A stretch of 64,000 nucleotides of DNA from Pseudohongiella sp. O18 (GCF_021729085.1 NZ_JAJSAR010000002.1:496001-560000); one strand, 5' to 3'. Numbered from the stretch's first letter, positions 1 to 9,700 are shown. The notes: generated by a model from the letters alone, not told the origin. Program-made: numbers and translations.

Positions 1-951
1 ATTCCTTCCTTGTGGTGGAGCAATGCAGCCTGGCGTGCTCTGGCTGTGATAACGGCGCTGTTCGGACTGTTGTGTGTATTCAGGCGGCAGGATGGGCAGG
101 GCGCACCTTTAATGTTGCGCCTGCTGGTTATGAACGTGATGTTGATGATGTTTGGACTTTTCATCAGCAACTATTTCGCACCTGATGGCAATGTCACCCT
201 GATGGTGAATGGACTGATCATTATTATCTTCGCTGCGGCGCCTGCCTGCCTGCGTGGGGCTCGCGAGTTGTTGCTGATTTTTGGCGTACCTTTTATTGCC
301 ACTTTGCTGTTGATGGGGTGGCTGGATCAGTCGTTTCGCGATAGCAGCTATGTCCTTTATAACGTAGTCACCTCACTGATCATCGCGCTGATCATCTCAG
401 AACTGCTGTTCCGCACCCGAACCGCCCTGTTTGAACAGCAAGTTGAGTTGCGCAAGTCGGCTGCAACTGACCCGTTGACCGGAATGAACAATCGACGCTT
501 TGTCGAGCCACAATTACACAGCGAAATTGCCCGGGCACGGCGATACAACAAGACATTTTCTGTGGTGATGGCCGACCTGGACCGCTTTAAGCGCGTTAAT
601 GATGATCACGGTCATAATGTTGGTGATGCGGTACTGCGCCTGCTTGCCATCCGGATCAGTGAAACCATACGCGATGAAGATCGCGCTGTGCGCTGGGGCG
701 GGGAGGAATTTCTGATACTGATGCCTGAGATAAATGCAGAACAGGCACTTCTTGCTGCTGAGCGTATCCGACGTGCTGTCAGCGCCAGACCTTTTGAAAT
801 TGATGGTCTGTCATTAAGCATCACAATCAGCCTGGGTGTGGCCGAATACGCTGGCGAAGAAAATCCTGAAACTCTGATAGCCAGAGCAGACAAGAACCTC
901 TATCGAGCCAAGGACGAAGGTCGCAACCGCGTGTGTGCTGATCCTTCGTAA
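1..951 (+). CDS. Membrane-anchored diguanylate cyclase (GGDEF), 5' end cut by window
   Basis: Makes the second messenger c-di-GMP from two GTP. About five hydrophobic helices fill the first 135 residues, followed by a GGDEF domain with the DPLTGMNNRR entry motif, the metal-site DLDRFKRVND, and an active-site RWGGEEF. RDED five residues before GGEEF fits the RxxD inhibitory I-site, so product feedback is likely. The frame is open to the first base of the window. A TTG at position 10 is the only in-window start and has no ribosome site, so the true start is probably upstream. The TM region is a likely sensor, ligand unknown. The membrane part resembles no named input domain that I can recognise. 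Confidence 0.93.
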   Translation: MPSLWWSNAAWRALAVITALFGLLCVFRRQDGQGAPLMLRLLVMNVMLMMFGLFISNYFAPDGNVTLMVNGLIIIIFAAAPACLRGARELLLIFGVPFIATLLLMGWLDQSFRDSSYVLYNVVTSLIIALIISELLFRTRTALFEQQVELRKSAATDPLTGMNNRRFVEPQLHSEIARARRYNKTFSVVMADLDRFKRVNDDHGHNVGDAVLRLLAIRISETIRDEDRAVRWGGEEFLILMPEINAEQALLAAERIRRAVSARPFEIDGLSLSITISLGVAEYAGEENPETLIARADKNLYRAKDEGRNRVCADPS

Positions 952-965
952 AACTTTTTCCTGCG

Positions 966-2078
966 TTACGTTGTTTCTTCATGCGCTTGGTCGGTGAAGG
1001 CCGACAAATGAAATTCTGCGGCTTCTTCGACCTCTTTGACGCCAGTTGCACTGACTTGCGGCACCTCGCCGCCTGCCAGTACCTCAAGAACTGCATGTAC
1101 GCCCTGTGATAGGGAGGTCAGGTTATACCCGCCCTCCAGGACCAGCGCCAACCTGCCATCGCAATGTTTTTCTGCAATCCTCTGCACAATGCTGGTGATG
1201 ACCTTAAAGCCATCATAAGTCAGGTTCAGGGCCATATCGTTGCGGTGGGGGTCAAAACCCGCTGAAACCAGCACCAGGTCCGGTTTGAAATGGTCGGCTG
1301 CTGGAACGAGAATCTCTCTGAAGGCCTTTTCGAATGCCACATCACCTGCCGATTCCGGAAGTGGCACATTGATGGTGTAACCCTCGCCGATGCCTGCGCC
1401 AACTTCTTCAAGGTGGCCCGATCCTGGGTAGAAAGGCGCGGCGCAGTGAGTATCAAAAAACAGCACACTGGAGTCAGCCCAAAATATATCCTGAGTGCCA
1501 TTGCCATGGTGCGCATCCCAGTCGATGATCAGAATACGTTCGCAACCTAACTTGGCGTGCGCGTGCGCGGCCGCCACGGCAACATTATTGATCAGGCAGA
1601 ATCCACGCGCGCGCACCGGCTCTGCGTGATGGCCCGGTGGCCTGACCAGTGCAAATGCACTGTCAGACTTGCCTTTAACCACCGATTCTACGGCGGCGAT
1701 AGCCAGCCCTGCGGCCATGACGGCTGCCTCAATGCTGTCCGGCGATACGGCGGTTGTATCCGAGTCCAGCCAGGCACGTTTGCCGGTCAGAGAGAACAGA
1801 TAATCCAGATAGGCACTGGTGTGAACGCGTGCCAGTTGTTTGTAGCTCGCTTTTGGTCCGGTTCGGTACTGCACGCCAGGTATGGGGTTTTCATCCAAGT
1901 AGGATTTGACTGCAGAAATGCGGCCCGGATGTTCAGGATAACTCCACTTGAAGTCCAGCTCGCTGAGGATGTGCCTGACGCGTTTTTCCACGCGGCTGGG
2001 GACGTAGGGCACGTCAACCTCAGGGTTGTGGCCAAGCATGACCTCATCGTAAAACACATTGACAGTGCGTGTAGTCAT
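966..2078 (-). CDS. Histone deacetylase family protein (AcuC/HDAC class II-like)
   Basis: Zinc amidohydrolase that removes acetyl or related acyl groups from lysine side chains or small amines. Family hallmarks are all present: RPPGHHA, the zinc-binding DWDAHHGNGTQ, the FYPGSG loop, VSAGFDPHRND with the third zinc ligand, and LEGGYN near the C-terminus. About 370 aa, normal for the bacterial family. I chose the ATG at 2078 (MTTRTVNVFYDE) because AGGGGA lies about nine bases ahead. A longer reading from a TTG at 2126 lacks this. The GNAT gene at 2142 lies immediately upstream on the same strand, so acetyltransferase and deacylase could be cotranscribed. The natural substrate cannot be told from sequence. 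Confidence 0.93.
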   Translation of the reverse strand: MTTRTVNVFYDEVMLGHNPEVDVPYVPSRVEKRVRHILSELDFKWSYPEHPGRISAVKSYLDENPIPGVQYRTGPKASYKQLARVHTSAYLDYLFSLTGKRAWLDSDTTAVSPDSIEAAVMAAGLAIAAVESVVKGKSDSAFALVRPPGHHAEPVRARGFCLINNVAVAAAHAHAKLGCERILIIDWDAHHGNGTQDIFWADSSVLFFDTHCAAPFYPGSGHLEEVGAGIGEGYTINVPLPESAGDVAFEKAFREILVPAADHFKPDLVLVSAGFDPHRNDMALNLTYDGFKVITSIVQRIAEKHCDGRLALVLEGGYNLTSLSQGVHAVLEVLAGGEVPQVSATGVKEVEEAAEFHLSAFTDQAHEETT

Positions 2079-2141
2079 CAGCTGATTTCCCCTTTTTGTT
2101 GTGTCAGCGAGTTCGGCTGTTTTCAAGTGGTGTCACTCGTC

Positions 2142-2672
2142 TCACTTCAGCGCTTCCTTCACATTTTGTGTGAAGGCGGCGGCGCGAATGCCGGTTGTTA
2201 CGAAGCCAAGACGCGTCCATGCCTGTTTAGCTTCTTTGTTTGATGAGGAGTACTCCAGCACCAGGTCGTAGGCACCACGTTCATCTGCAAATTCAACCAG
2301 GCGTTTTAACAATGACCGGAAGACACCGAATTTACGATAATCGGGCTCCACCCAGATATCGTCAATGATTGCCGAGCGATACTCTGCCACAGTGGCCTGC
2401 TCCCAGATACTCTGGCTGGACCAGACGGTGACGTCACCCATGCCAATCAGTCCGACACCGGGCAAATCCGCGACCACAATACGTTTGTCTGGCGACTCAA
2501 GCGCCGTCTCCAGCACTTCGTACAGGCGTTGATACTCTGACTCCTTGAGCTGCATTTCCAATCCACCGTTCACATGCAGCGCGAGCCTGGTCAGAAAATC
2601 CACCAGCACTGGCAAATCCGCGGTGACTGCATCGCGAATTGTGAAGGCTGGCTTGGGTATTCGGGAGGCCAT
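2142..2672 (-). CDS. GNAT family N-acetyltransferase
   Basis: Predicted acetyl-CoA-dependent N-acetyltransferase of 176 aa. The GNAT core is visible in the second half: a beta-strand with IDDIWVEPDYRKFGVFRSLL, then LVLEYSSSN and AWTRLGF, the usual beta5/helix-4 tail. The pyrophosphate-binding loop normally written R/QxxGxG/A is here RKFGVF, so the last glycine of that motif is missing. Substrate unknown. It sits directly upstream of the deacetylase-like gene (gap about 63 bases to the chosen start) on the same strand, and they may form one transcript. Confidence 0.85.
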   Translation of the reverse strand: MASRIPKPAFTIRDAVTADLPVLVDFLTRLALHVNGGLEMQLKESEYQRLYEVLETALESPDKRIVVADLPGVGLIGMGDVTVWSSQSIWEQATVAEYRSAIIDDIWVEPDYRKFGVFRSLLKRLVEFADERGAYDLVLEYSSSNKEAKQAWTRLGFVTTGIRAAAFTQNVKEALK

Positions 2673-2873
2673 GCCAAGGTCCTGTAAAAGTGAATGTCAG
2701 CCCCATGGTACCAGCATAAACATGCAGTGCTCCAATCACACGGTTCAGATAGCTTCGAGCCTCTGATCCGAATACGTCCAAGCTGTTTGGGCAGCAACGA
2801 TTACAATCAAGATATTGAAAATATTTATAAATATACCGATAGTATGACAATCAGATTGGAGCAGGTTTTTAAC

Positions 2874-3632
2874 GTGACCAACAGCAAACAAGGCGTTTTA
2901 ATTGTTACCGGTGCGAGCCGCGGTATTGGTGCGGCGACTGCCCGCATTGCCGCCGAACGCGGTTACGCTGTCTGTGTTAACTATCACAGGAACCAAGCAG
3001 CTGCGCAGTCCCTGGTCTCTGAAATTGAGCATGGCGGTGGACGCGCGATTGCAGTAGCGGCAGATGTGTCCAGCGAGTCAGATGTCATTAGCCTTTTTGC
3101 AGATGTGGACAATGCTTTTGGGCCAGTCACCGCGCTGGTCAACAACGCGGGAATTCTGGAAAAGCAGACGCGTGTCGAGGACATCGATGCCGCGAGGCTA
3201 AACCGGATACTGGCTACCAATGTTATTGGAAGCTTTCTTTGTGCCCGTGAGGCGGTAAAACGCATGTCAACGCGACATGGCGGGCAGGGCGGTGCGATTG
3301 TCAATGTATCATCCGCGGCCTCCAGACTTGGTTCGGCTGGTGAATATGTTGACTATGCTGCCTCCAAAGGCGCCGTTGATACGCTGACAATTGGATTGTC
3401 GCGTGAGGTGGCTGGCGAAGGTATTCGCGTAAATGCAGTGCGTCCTGCGTTCATCTATACAGATATGCATGCCGATGGTGGAGAGCCAGGTCGCGTTGAT
3501 CGCATCAGTAAATCGCTTCCCATGCAACGCGGCGGCCACCCCGTAGAGGTGGCACATGCGATTATGTGGTTATTGTCGGAAGAGGCTTCATATACAACAG
3601 GGACGTTTATTGATCTGGCGGGAGGGCGATAG
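2874..3632 (+). CDS. SDR family NAD(P)-dependent oxidoreductase
   Basis: Classical short-chain dehydrogenase/reductase. The Rossmann glycine motif TGASRGIG is near the N-terminus, NNAG follows in the middle, and the catalytic Ser (VNVSSAAS) and Tyr-Lys (YVDYAASK) are intact. RPAFIYTDMHA is the substrate-loop region. About 252 aa from a GTG at 2874, the usual family length. That start has GGAGCAGG eight bases upstream. An ATG at 2844 would add ten residues, and the frame stays open to 2694 without family similarity. The substrate is not predictable; glucose-1-dehydrogenase-like and FabG-like members look alike. The DUF2256 gene follows after three bases. Confidence 0.92.
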   Translation: MTNSKQGVLIVTGASRGIGAATARIAAERGYAVCVNYHRNQAAAQSLVSEIEHGGGRAIAVAADVSSESDVISLFADVDNAFGPVTALVNNAGILEKQTRVEDIDAARLNRILATNVIGSFLCAREAVKRMSTRHGGQGGAIVNVSSAASRLGSAGEYVDYAASKGAVDTLTIGLSREVAGEGIRVNAVRPAFIYTDMHADGGEPGRVDRISKSLPMQRGGHPVEVAHAIMWLLSEEASYTTGTFIDLAGGR

Positions 3633-3635
3633 CCT

Positions 3636-3812
3636 GTGACTGAGCGTCAGAGACAACACTTTAGAGGCAACAAACAACATCTGCCCAGTAAACCCTGCAA
3701 GACCTGCGGTCGGGAAATGAGTTGGCGCAAGGCCTGGGCCAAAAACTGGGATCAGGTGCTGTATTGTTCGGACAAGTGCCGGGCCAGCAAAAATAAATCT
3801 GCTGGCCCCTGA
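3636..3812 (+). CDS. DUF2256 domain-containing small zinc-ribbon-like protein
   Basis: A 58-residue protein beginning with GTG. It shows the full DUF2256 pattern: LPSKPCKTCGREMSWRK, then WAKNWDQVLYCSDKCR. The four cysteines (CxxC and CxxxC) suggest metal binding. Its ribosome site GGAGGG lies inside the last codons of the SDR gene, nine bases ahead of the GTG, and only three bases separate the SDR stop from this start, so translation is probably coupled. The family is widespread in marine proteobacteria and has no established function. The stop at 3810-3812 is immediately followed by the convergent hydrolase gene, with only two bases between. Confidence 0.85.
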   Translation: MTERQRQHFRGNKQHLPSKPCKTCGREMSWRKAWAKNWDQVLYCSDKCRASKNKSAGP

Positions 3813-3814
3813 TC

Positions 3815-5128
3815 TTACTCTGCCAGACTTTCGTAAATGATATCGCGTGCCACCTCACCCATATTGGCTGCGCCAGGGCGTCGCGGGCCCTGAGCCTGAA
3901 TCATGGACAGCCAGAAAATGTCATTGACCGGATCAATCCAGAATGAGGTGCCGGCAGCGCCTGCCCAATAATAGGTGCCTGGTCCTTGTGGTGAACCGGC
4001 GGCTTGTGGATCGTAAAGCACGGCCATGTCAACGCCCCAGCCCTGTCCAGGCTGGCCGGGACCACCAATGCCGTAGCGCATGTCTTCATCACCGGTCAGG
4101 CTGTTGGTGCTCATGATGCGGACGGATTCCGGCTTCAGGATACGCACGCCATCAAGCTCGCCATTATTGACCAGCATCTGGATAAAACGTGCGTAGTCAT
4201 GAGTGGAGGAAACCAGACCGCCGCCACCAGACTCCAGTCTGTCAGCGTCCAGGTAGCTGGGTCGATCGGGGCGCTCGGCCTGCTGGGCCAGTGTATTGCG
4301 CTCAGCATCCCAGTAGTGAACCTGTGCAAAACGATCGACATCTTCCGGCAGCACATAGAAGCGTGTATCCATCATGTCCAGCGGCTCAAACAGATGCTGC
4401 CGCAGATATTCGCCAAAGCTCATGCCGGTCAGCTGCTCAACAATGTAGCCCTGGATGTCCATGCCAATAGAGTAATACCACTGCTCGCCGGGTTGTGCCA
4501 TCAGCGGGATTGCGGCGACTTTCTGGATGAGTTCATTCAGGTCGCTGGACGCCAGCACTTCCTGCTCGCGGAATGCCTGATTCGCCGGGTCATTGCCAAA
4601 CAGACCGTATGCAAAACCAGCGGTGTTGCTCATCAGCTCACGCATGGTGGGCTGGCGCTCAAGTTCTTCCAGTTCGACATTGCCATTGTTGTCGTAACTG
4701 GAAAGCACTTTCAGATTGGCAAACTCAGGGACATGCTTGCTGATCGGATCATCAAAATCCCACAGGCCCTGCTCCCAGAGCATCATCATGGCAACGCCGG
4801 TTACCGGTTTGCTCATGGAGTAAATTCGAAACAGTGAGTCTTTGGTCATGGGTGTCTGATCATCAATACTGGCGAGTCCGGCAGCCTCGAAGGTGGCGAT
4901 CTGACCATCCTTGCCCAGCATCCAGACCATGCCGGCCACGTCCTGATTCGCCACGATCTCGCGCATGGCGTCGTCCAGTCTCTCAATGCCTTCAGCAGTA
5001 AAGCCAGCCGCTTCAGCGCCAACTTCGGCCTGGGGCCAGGAGTCCGCGTGTAATGGCATTGCCAGGCAGGCTATGAATAAAGCGCTGAACAGTTTTTTGA
5101 AGCAGGGCGGCGGTGTGGGTAGTTTCAT
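3815..5128 (-). CDS. Exported serine hydrolase of the beta-lactamase (class C / EstB) family
   Basis: Secreted serine hydrolase of 437 aa. A signal peptide occupies roughly residues 10-28 (hydrophobic core LFSALFIACLAMPLHA). The catalytic SxxK is S104-M-S-K107, and a YSIG sequence supplies the second motif (Y-x-x). The third motif, usually KTG/HxG, is not obvious, as in many esterase-type members. These proteins cleave esters, D-amino-acid peptides or beta-lactams; the family as a whole is not evidence of antibiotic resistance. It is monocistronic, convergent with SDR-DUF2256, and has the terminator of the downstream-lying receptor gene behind its promoter region. Confidence 0.9.
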   Translation of the reverse strand: MKLPTPPPCFKKLFSALFIACLAMPLHADSWPQAEVGAEAAGFTAEGIERLDDAMREIVANQDVAGMVWMLGKDGQIATFEAAGLASIDDQTPMTKDSLFRIYSMSKPVTGVAMMMLWEQGLWDFDDPISKHVPEFANLKVLSSYDNNGNVELEELERQPTMRELMSNTAGFAYGLFGNDPANQAFREQEVLASSDLNELIQKVAAIPLMAQPGEQWYYSIGMDIQGYIVEQLTGMSFGEYLRQHLFEPLDMMDTRFYVLPEDVDRFAQVHYWDAERNTLAQQAERPDRPSYLDADRLESGGGGLVSSTHDYARFIQMLVNNGELDGVRILKPESVRIMSTNSLTGDEDMRYGIGGPGQPGQGWGVDMAVLYDPQAAGSPQGPGTYYWAGAAGTSFWIDPVNDIFWLSMIQAQGPRRPGAANMGEVARDIIYESLAE

Positions 5129-5232
5129 GAGTTATTCCTGGACTTTTTCTATTATTGGAATGGCTGGCTTGCCGTAGGATAACCCAAAATACGTCTATTT
5201 GTAGGGCAGCTTGGGACAGTCGGGCATTTTAC

Positions 5233-5266
5233 AAAGAAAACCCGCTCTGCATTGCTGCAGAGCGGG
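5233..5266 (-). terminator. Rho-independent terminator of the TonB receptor gene
   Basis: An 11-bp perfect stem (CCCGCTCTGCA at 5241-5251 with TGCAGAGCGGG at 5256-5266) and a 4-base loop. Read on the minus strand it is followed by TTTTCTTTG. It lies 26 bases past the stop of the receptor gene at 5292. Confidence 0.8.
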
Positions 5267-5291
5267 GCCGTTACTGCGACGGCTAAGTCAC

Positions 5292-8200
5292 CTACTCAAA
5301 GCTGAACGCTACCCGCGCATAAACCACACGTCCCAGCACATCCTGTGATTCGGCAGCGACACCGGCAATCATGCCTGTCTTTTGTGGCATACGGTCAGTC
5401 AGGTTGCGAGCGCCAATGGAGAGACTGATATCGCTGCCAAATGCTTCCAGCCCACGATAGGAATAGAACATGTCCAATTGTGTCCAGGCTCGCAGCTTGT
5501 CGGTTGGCCCGCCCCACTCAGCGCCAGGGAAGAATCGCTGAAAACTGAACTCATTGGCATCGAAGATCACTTCGTCGATGTAACGGGTGGTTGCGTTTAG
5601 CGAATGCCCACCCATCGTCCAGTTGATACGCAGATTTGCTCTGAGCTGGGGAATGGTCGGCACGGCACCAAAATCGTTGTTCTGCTTACCTACGGCCTCC
5701 ATGCGGGGCAGGTCATCGGCTAGCTGGAAGGTATAGGTGTCCATGTAGGTGGCCTGCAACTGGACACTGATGTCGCCCCAGCCGGTCAAATTCCAGTCAT
5801 CCAGGCTGAAACCGTAGTCGAGCTGAGTATCCCAGGCGCGCACCAGCATCGATGATGCATTCGAATCGCTCTGCAATATGCGATCTGGCGTTGTGATATC
5901 GCCAGGATTACGAATGATGCGTTTGTCTGAGCGAGGGTCATTAACCCAGGCTTCCAATTGGGCAATTGTCGGATAGGGGTTGGCATCCGTTGGATTGAAG
6001 CCTGTGGCGGCGCGGAAATTACGGTAGTCCGAGCGAATGATGTCCTGGGTAGTGGTGCTGACGATTCGATCGGCAAAGTCAGTCTCACTCCAGGTGATCG
6101 ACCAGGTCAGGTTGTCAAGGAGAGCCAGGTCCACACCAAATGAAAGACTGTCTGAGGTCTCCGAAGTGAGCCCTGGATTACCGGTTCGACAGGACGTGAT
6201 AAAACCCTGGAACTGAGTAAAGAGATCATCCACATTACTCAAACCGCAGCTTTCGGGTGAATTCAGCTGAGCAAGCGTTGGCACGATAAAGGCCTCGCCG
6301 CGGGTGGCGCGCACACTCAGCCAGTCTGTGGGCACATAGACCAGGCCAAACTTGTCGACCACGGCGCCTTGCCCGGTGCTGAAACTCTCATCGCGCACGG
6401 CAGCCGATACCTCCAGGTTCTCCAGTACTGGAAACGCGAGCTCGGCGAACCAGGAATTACTGAAACGGCTCTGACTGTTAGGCAGTGCCTGCACTCCGAT
6501 CAGCTGATCATTGCGTATCGATGTTGCGGTAGGGCCATCCTTGTCAGTTTCCTGGCGGCGTTGATAGCCAACTGCCATAGCGACAGGTCCCCCAGGAAGC
6601 TCAAAGTCCCCAAGCGGCACCGCGCCATTCAATATAAGATCAAACGTTTGAAGTGCATCACGGTCGTTAAGCTGATCCTGAGTAAAAATGGCATCCGCCA
6701 CGTGCTGAGGCGTTCTGAAGCGCGGATCAATCGCGCCGAACGGATTAAAACAGCTATCGACATCGTTGATGACGTCGCAATTCAATCCCTGCGCCAATGC
6801 ACCCAGGCTGAATTGCTGAGTGCTGTTGCTAACGTTGTCGTAATGACTGTAGACATAATTGGTCGTTCCCTCCCAGTCATTGAGGAAGGGGACTGCGAAA
6901 TCCAGCCCGGCTGCAAAGCGAAATGCACGCCGATCCCCATGATTGATCTGCACATCGCCATGGCGGGCCATCTCAGAGGGCAGTGTGTTGGCGGCTGATT
7001 TACCAAATGGCAGCCATTGCGATCCATTGATAGTGACATCCTCACTGAACGGTACTCCGCCCAGCGGATCGTTATCGATTGATGCAAACCGGTTATTGGC
7101 AAGCTGCACCTGACCCGACGCGTCCCTTCGCGGCAGGGGACGTCCATGGCCGTCAGTGACGATTGCTCCCGAACTATCCCTGAGGGGCTCAGCAAACAGA
7201 TCTGCGCCAGTAGAGCTTCTGGCCCGGAAGGTGTTGCCCGGCAGTTCGCCGCGTATTACGGGGATGTCGGCAGTTCTGGCGCCAGGATTGCCGGTATTGT
7301 TCCGGTTGCGTGTTACCTGTCGATTCCAGATTAACTGGGACCTGAAGCTGGTCTCAGAGTTAATATCCCAGTTCAGATTTCCATACAGCGAGGCTGTATC
7401 AAACTCTGGCTGGAAATCACGGGTATCGCCAAAGCTGAAAAAGCATCGACCACCCAGTGGATTGCCCCAGGGATTGTTTCCTGGGCTTACCTGATCCGGT
7501 TCGGTCTGATATCCGCAGCTGGGATCGACCCGGCTCCCTGCGGTGCCGGTCAGATTGCCGTTCGCATCGCGATTGGGGACCAGAAAGTTGCCCGGATTGG
7601 AGCCGCCATTGTGTGTCAGGCCTGATCGTACATAGTCAGGGCGCTCCGCCCATTCCAGAGTGGAGGCGTCAACATAGGATCCTGCCACGACGAGGTCGAC
7701 GGGGCCAAGGCTGCGTCCACCGAGGAATGAAATCTCTGACTTGCTATAGTCACCGCGGCTGTCGCCTTCTTCGAAATACTCTAGCTTGACGCCGTCGTAG
7801 GATGTATACGGGATAAGATTGACAACTCCCGCGACTGCATCCGTTCCGTACAATGCCGCAGCCCCGTCGGTTACAACCTCTATTCGTTGCAAGGCGGAAG
7901 CTGGCAGCATGGACTGTACGTTATCAGTAGCTATCCGTTTACTGTCGATCAGTGTCAACGTGGCGCGAGGTCCCAGGCCGCGCAAATTGAAATTAGAGGT
8001 AGTACTTGTGACGCCCTGAATGGAATTGGTCACAGCAGTACCGTTATTAAATGTCAGATTTTGCACAACCTGAGCCATATTGACAGTACCCTGGGCTTCC
8101 AGGTCTTCGGCATTGAGCTGAGTTACTGGTGATGCGGCATTCAGGCCTTCACTACGGCGTATGAATGATCCTGTGACAATTATCTCTTCCATCTCGGGTG

Positions 8201-8318
8201 AGTCAGATTGAGCATGACCTTGTGTCGACAGGGTAAAGAAAGTCATTGAAATGGCTGTACACAGCAAGCCGGTCTTTCTTTTGAAACAGGGTAACTGTTT
8301 TGGCAGGTGAGAAAGCAT
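5292..8318 (-). CDS. TonB-dependent outer-membrane receptor
   Basis: Outer-membrane active transporter powered by TonB-ExbB-ExbD. From an ATG at 8318 (GAGG eight bases upstream) it is 1008 aa; the frame continues 23 codons further without a ribosome site. Signal peptide up to about residue 36 (STQGHAQ), then a TonB box-like MEEIIVTGSF, and a plug domain with FNLRGLGPRATLTLIDSKR and ALYGTDAVAGVVNLIPY. The rest is the 22-strand barrel, ending in YARVAFSFE. This is the large 'IIVTGS' receptor group common in marine and xanthomonad-like bacteria that imports oligosaccharides, peptides or other bulky solutes; the ligand is unknown. It diverges from the AraC-type regulator at 8600, its likely controller, across about 280 bases with no clear operator. 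Confidence 0.95.
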   Translation of the reverse strand: MLSHLPKQLPCFKRKTGLLCTAISMTFFTLSTQGHAQSDSPEMEEIIVTGSFIRRSEGLNAASPVTQLNAEDLEAQGTVNMAQVVQNLTFNNGTAVTNSIQGVTSTTSNFNLRGLGPRATLTLIDSKRIATDNVQSMLPASALQRIEVVTDGAAALYGTDAVAGVVNLIPYTSYDGVKLEYFEEGDSRGDYSKSEISFLGGRSLGPVDLVVAGSYVDASTLEWAERPDYVRSGLTHNGGSNPGNFLVPNRDANGNLTGTAGSRVDPSCGYQTEPDQVSPGNNPWGNPLGGRCFFSFGDTRDFQPEFDTASLYGNLNWDINSETSFRSQLIWNRQVTRNRNNTGNPGARTADIPVIRGELPGNTFRARSSTGADLFAEPLRDSSGAIVTDGHGRPLPRRDASGQVQLANNRFASIDNDPLGGVPFSEDVTINGSQWLPFGKSAANTLPSEMARHGDVQINHGDRRAFRFAAGLDFAVPFLNDWEGTTNYVYSHYDNVSNSTQQFSLGALAQGLNCDVINDVDSCFNPFGAIDPRFRTPQHVADAIFTQDQLNDRDALQTFDLILNGAVPLGDFELPGGPVAMAVGYQRRQETDKDGPTATSIRNDQLIGVQALPNSQSRFSNSWFAELAFPVLENLEVSAAVRDESFSTGQGAVVDKFGLVYVPTDWLSVRATRGEAFIVPTLAQLNSPESCGLSNVDDLFTQFQGFITSCRTGNPGLTSETSDSLSFGVDLALLDNLTWSITWSETDFADRIVSTTTQDIIRSDYRNFRAATGFNPTDANPYPTIAQLEAWVNDPRSDKRIIRNPGDITTPDRILQSDSNASSMLVRAWDTQLDYGFSLDDWNLTGWGDISVQLQATYMDTYTFQLADDLPRMEAVGKQNNDFGAVPTIPQLRANLRINWTMGGHSLNATTRYIDEVIFDANEFSFQRFFPGAEWGGPTDKLRAWTQLDMFYSYRGLEAFGSDISLSIGARNLTDRMPQKTGMIAGVAAESQDVLGRVVYARVAFSFE

Positions 8319-8599
8319 CTTGGGCCTCGTCTGATTATTGTTATTGATCGTTTTCGGAACAGAACGCTCAATCGTATTACCATACAAGGCTGGCAGTGAT
8401 GTCTTGCGTAAAATGAAAAAAGTTATGACGAACTTTGGAAACGTTCGATTACAGAATTCGTCAGCCGACGTATTTTAAATTTTGTTCAGCAATGCCAACT
8501 GGGTCACAACGAAACTGGAAAATGGCGGTTGTAGTGATTGCCAATTCAATTCAGGTCGACTATCTTCGAAGGATAATAAACAATAAAAGTCAGGCTTTA

Positions 8600-9700
8600 A
8601 TGCAGATCGTATTGCACTATTCAGTTAGTGCACTCGCTGTCTCCCAATTGTTGTTCATGGGACTGAGCAGCCTCGTGCACTATCGTCACCAGACGCTGGC
8701 ACGCCTGATGGCGCTATACAGCGTGGGTCTGATTTTCTATATCATTCTCGTGATGCCCGTCACAGAATTTGCTCCCACGGCGGCGCAGCAAACTTTTCGA
8801 GCGTTCGCCAGTAGTACCCCATTTCTCTTGTGGTTGATCAGTCGACATCTATTCATGGACCAACATGGCACGCCGGCCTGGGCCTGGGCTACGCTAGCGG
8901 TTTATGTGAGTCTGCGAGTGATCGGCTCGATCCTGATTTCTACCACGGGCGAGCTTCCTTTTTTATCGCAGCTATTGCTTATGCAACTGCCTTTGGCAGT
9001 CATGCTCGGATTTACGGTACATGCGATATATCTGGCGCTAAAGCACTTCAATTCTGATCTTGTAGAGTCACGCAGGCGACTGAGGGGGCCTTTTGTTGTT
9101 TCCATGGGTTTAATAGTCGGTGTGATTGTCGCCTCTGGTTTTTTCTATTCCGTCCCCGGCGCTGTGCGAATTGGATTTTTTACTGTTATTTTTGCTTGTG
9201 CACTGTTTTTTAATATTGTCATCTTCCGGCTTCATCACGATTCGCCGCAACTGATCAGAAACAAGGCGGTCGGTGTGGCACATAACATCAATCTTGCTGA
9301 TTTTGAAAGTCGGTCTGATAAAGCTCTTCTGGAGCGATTAAAGTCAGCAATGGAGAAGGACCAGCTTTATACCAAACTCGGTCTAACGATTAAGGATCTG
9401 GCAATGGCGTTGGGAATTCAGGAATATCTGCTGCGGCGCTTCATAAACAAAAAAATGCACTACCGTAACTTTAACCAGTTTCTCAATGAGTATCGTATCA
9501 ACAAAGCCACCGCGCGCCTGATAGATCCCTCGGAGTTTGATACGCAGATATCCAATATCGCTTTCGAGGTTGGGTATGCCTCGTTATCTTCATTCAACAA
9601 GGCGTTTAAGGAGAAACATGGCGTCACGCCAAGTGCATTTCGAAACCAGCTTGGAAGCCAGGAGTTTGACGAAGAGCCATGGCTGACTCAACAGATGTAA
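8600..9700 (+). CDS. Membrane-anchored AraC family transcriptional regulator
   Basis: About 366 aa. The first 230 residues hold roughly seven hydrophobic helices. The C-terminal 100 residues are an AraC/XylS double helix-turn-helix: LTIKDLAMALGIQEYLLRRFIN for the first, and ISNIAFEVGYASLSSFNKAF-type sequence plus HGVTPSAFR for the second. I chose the ATG at 8600 with CAGG about six bases ahead; a TTG at 8435 would add 55 unlikely residues. Membrane AraC regulators are thought to sense an extracellular or periplasmic cue and bind DNA while membrane-bound. Divergent from the receptor gene, so it likely regulates that gene. The lipoprotein gene at 9758 may be cotranscribed. Confidence 0.9.
   Translation: MQIVLHYSVSALAVSQLLFMGLSSLVHYRHQTLARLMALYSVGLIFYIILVMPVTEFAPTAAQQTFRAFASSTPFLLWLISRHLFMDQHGTPAWAWATLAVYVSLRVIGSILISTTGELPFLSQLLLMQLPLAVMLGFTVHAIYLALKHFNSDLVESRRRLRGPFVVSMGLIVGVIVASGFFYSVPGAVRIGFFTVIFACALFFNIVIFRLHHDSPQLIRNKAVGVAHNINLADFESRSDKALLERLKSAMEKDQLYTKLGLTIKDLAMALGIQEYLLRRFINKKMHYRNFNQFLNEYRINKATARLIDPSEFDTQISNIAFEVGYASLSSFNKAFKEKHGVTPSAFRNQLGSQEFDEEPWLTQQM

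Noticed and set aside
1557-2243. 228-codon frame on the plus strand over the deacetylase-like gene
   Set aside because: The minus-strand gene has full HDAC motifs; this frame is its shadow and ends in the neighbouring gene.
4004-4837. 277-codon frame antisense to the beta-lactamase-family gene
   Set aside because: No signal peptide, motif or ribosome site; the opposite strand has SxxK and Y motifs and a signal peptide.
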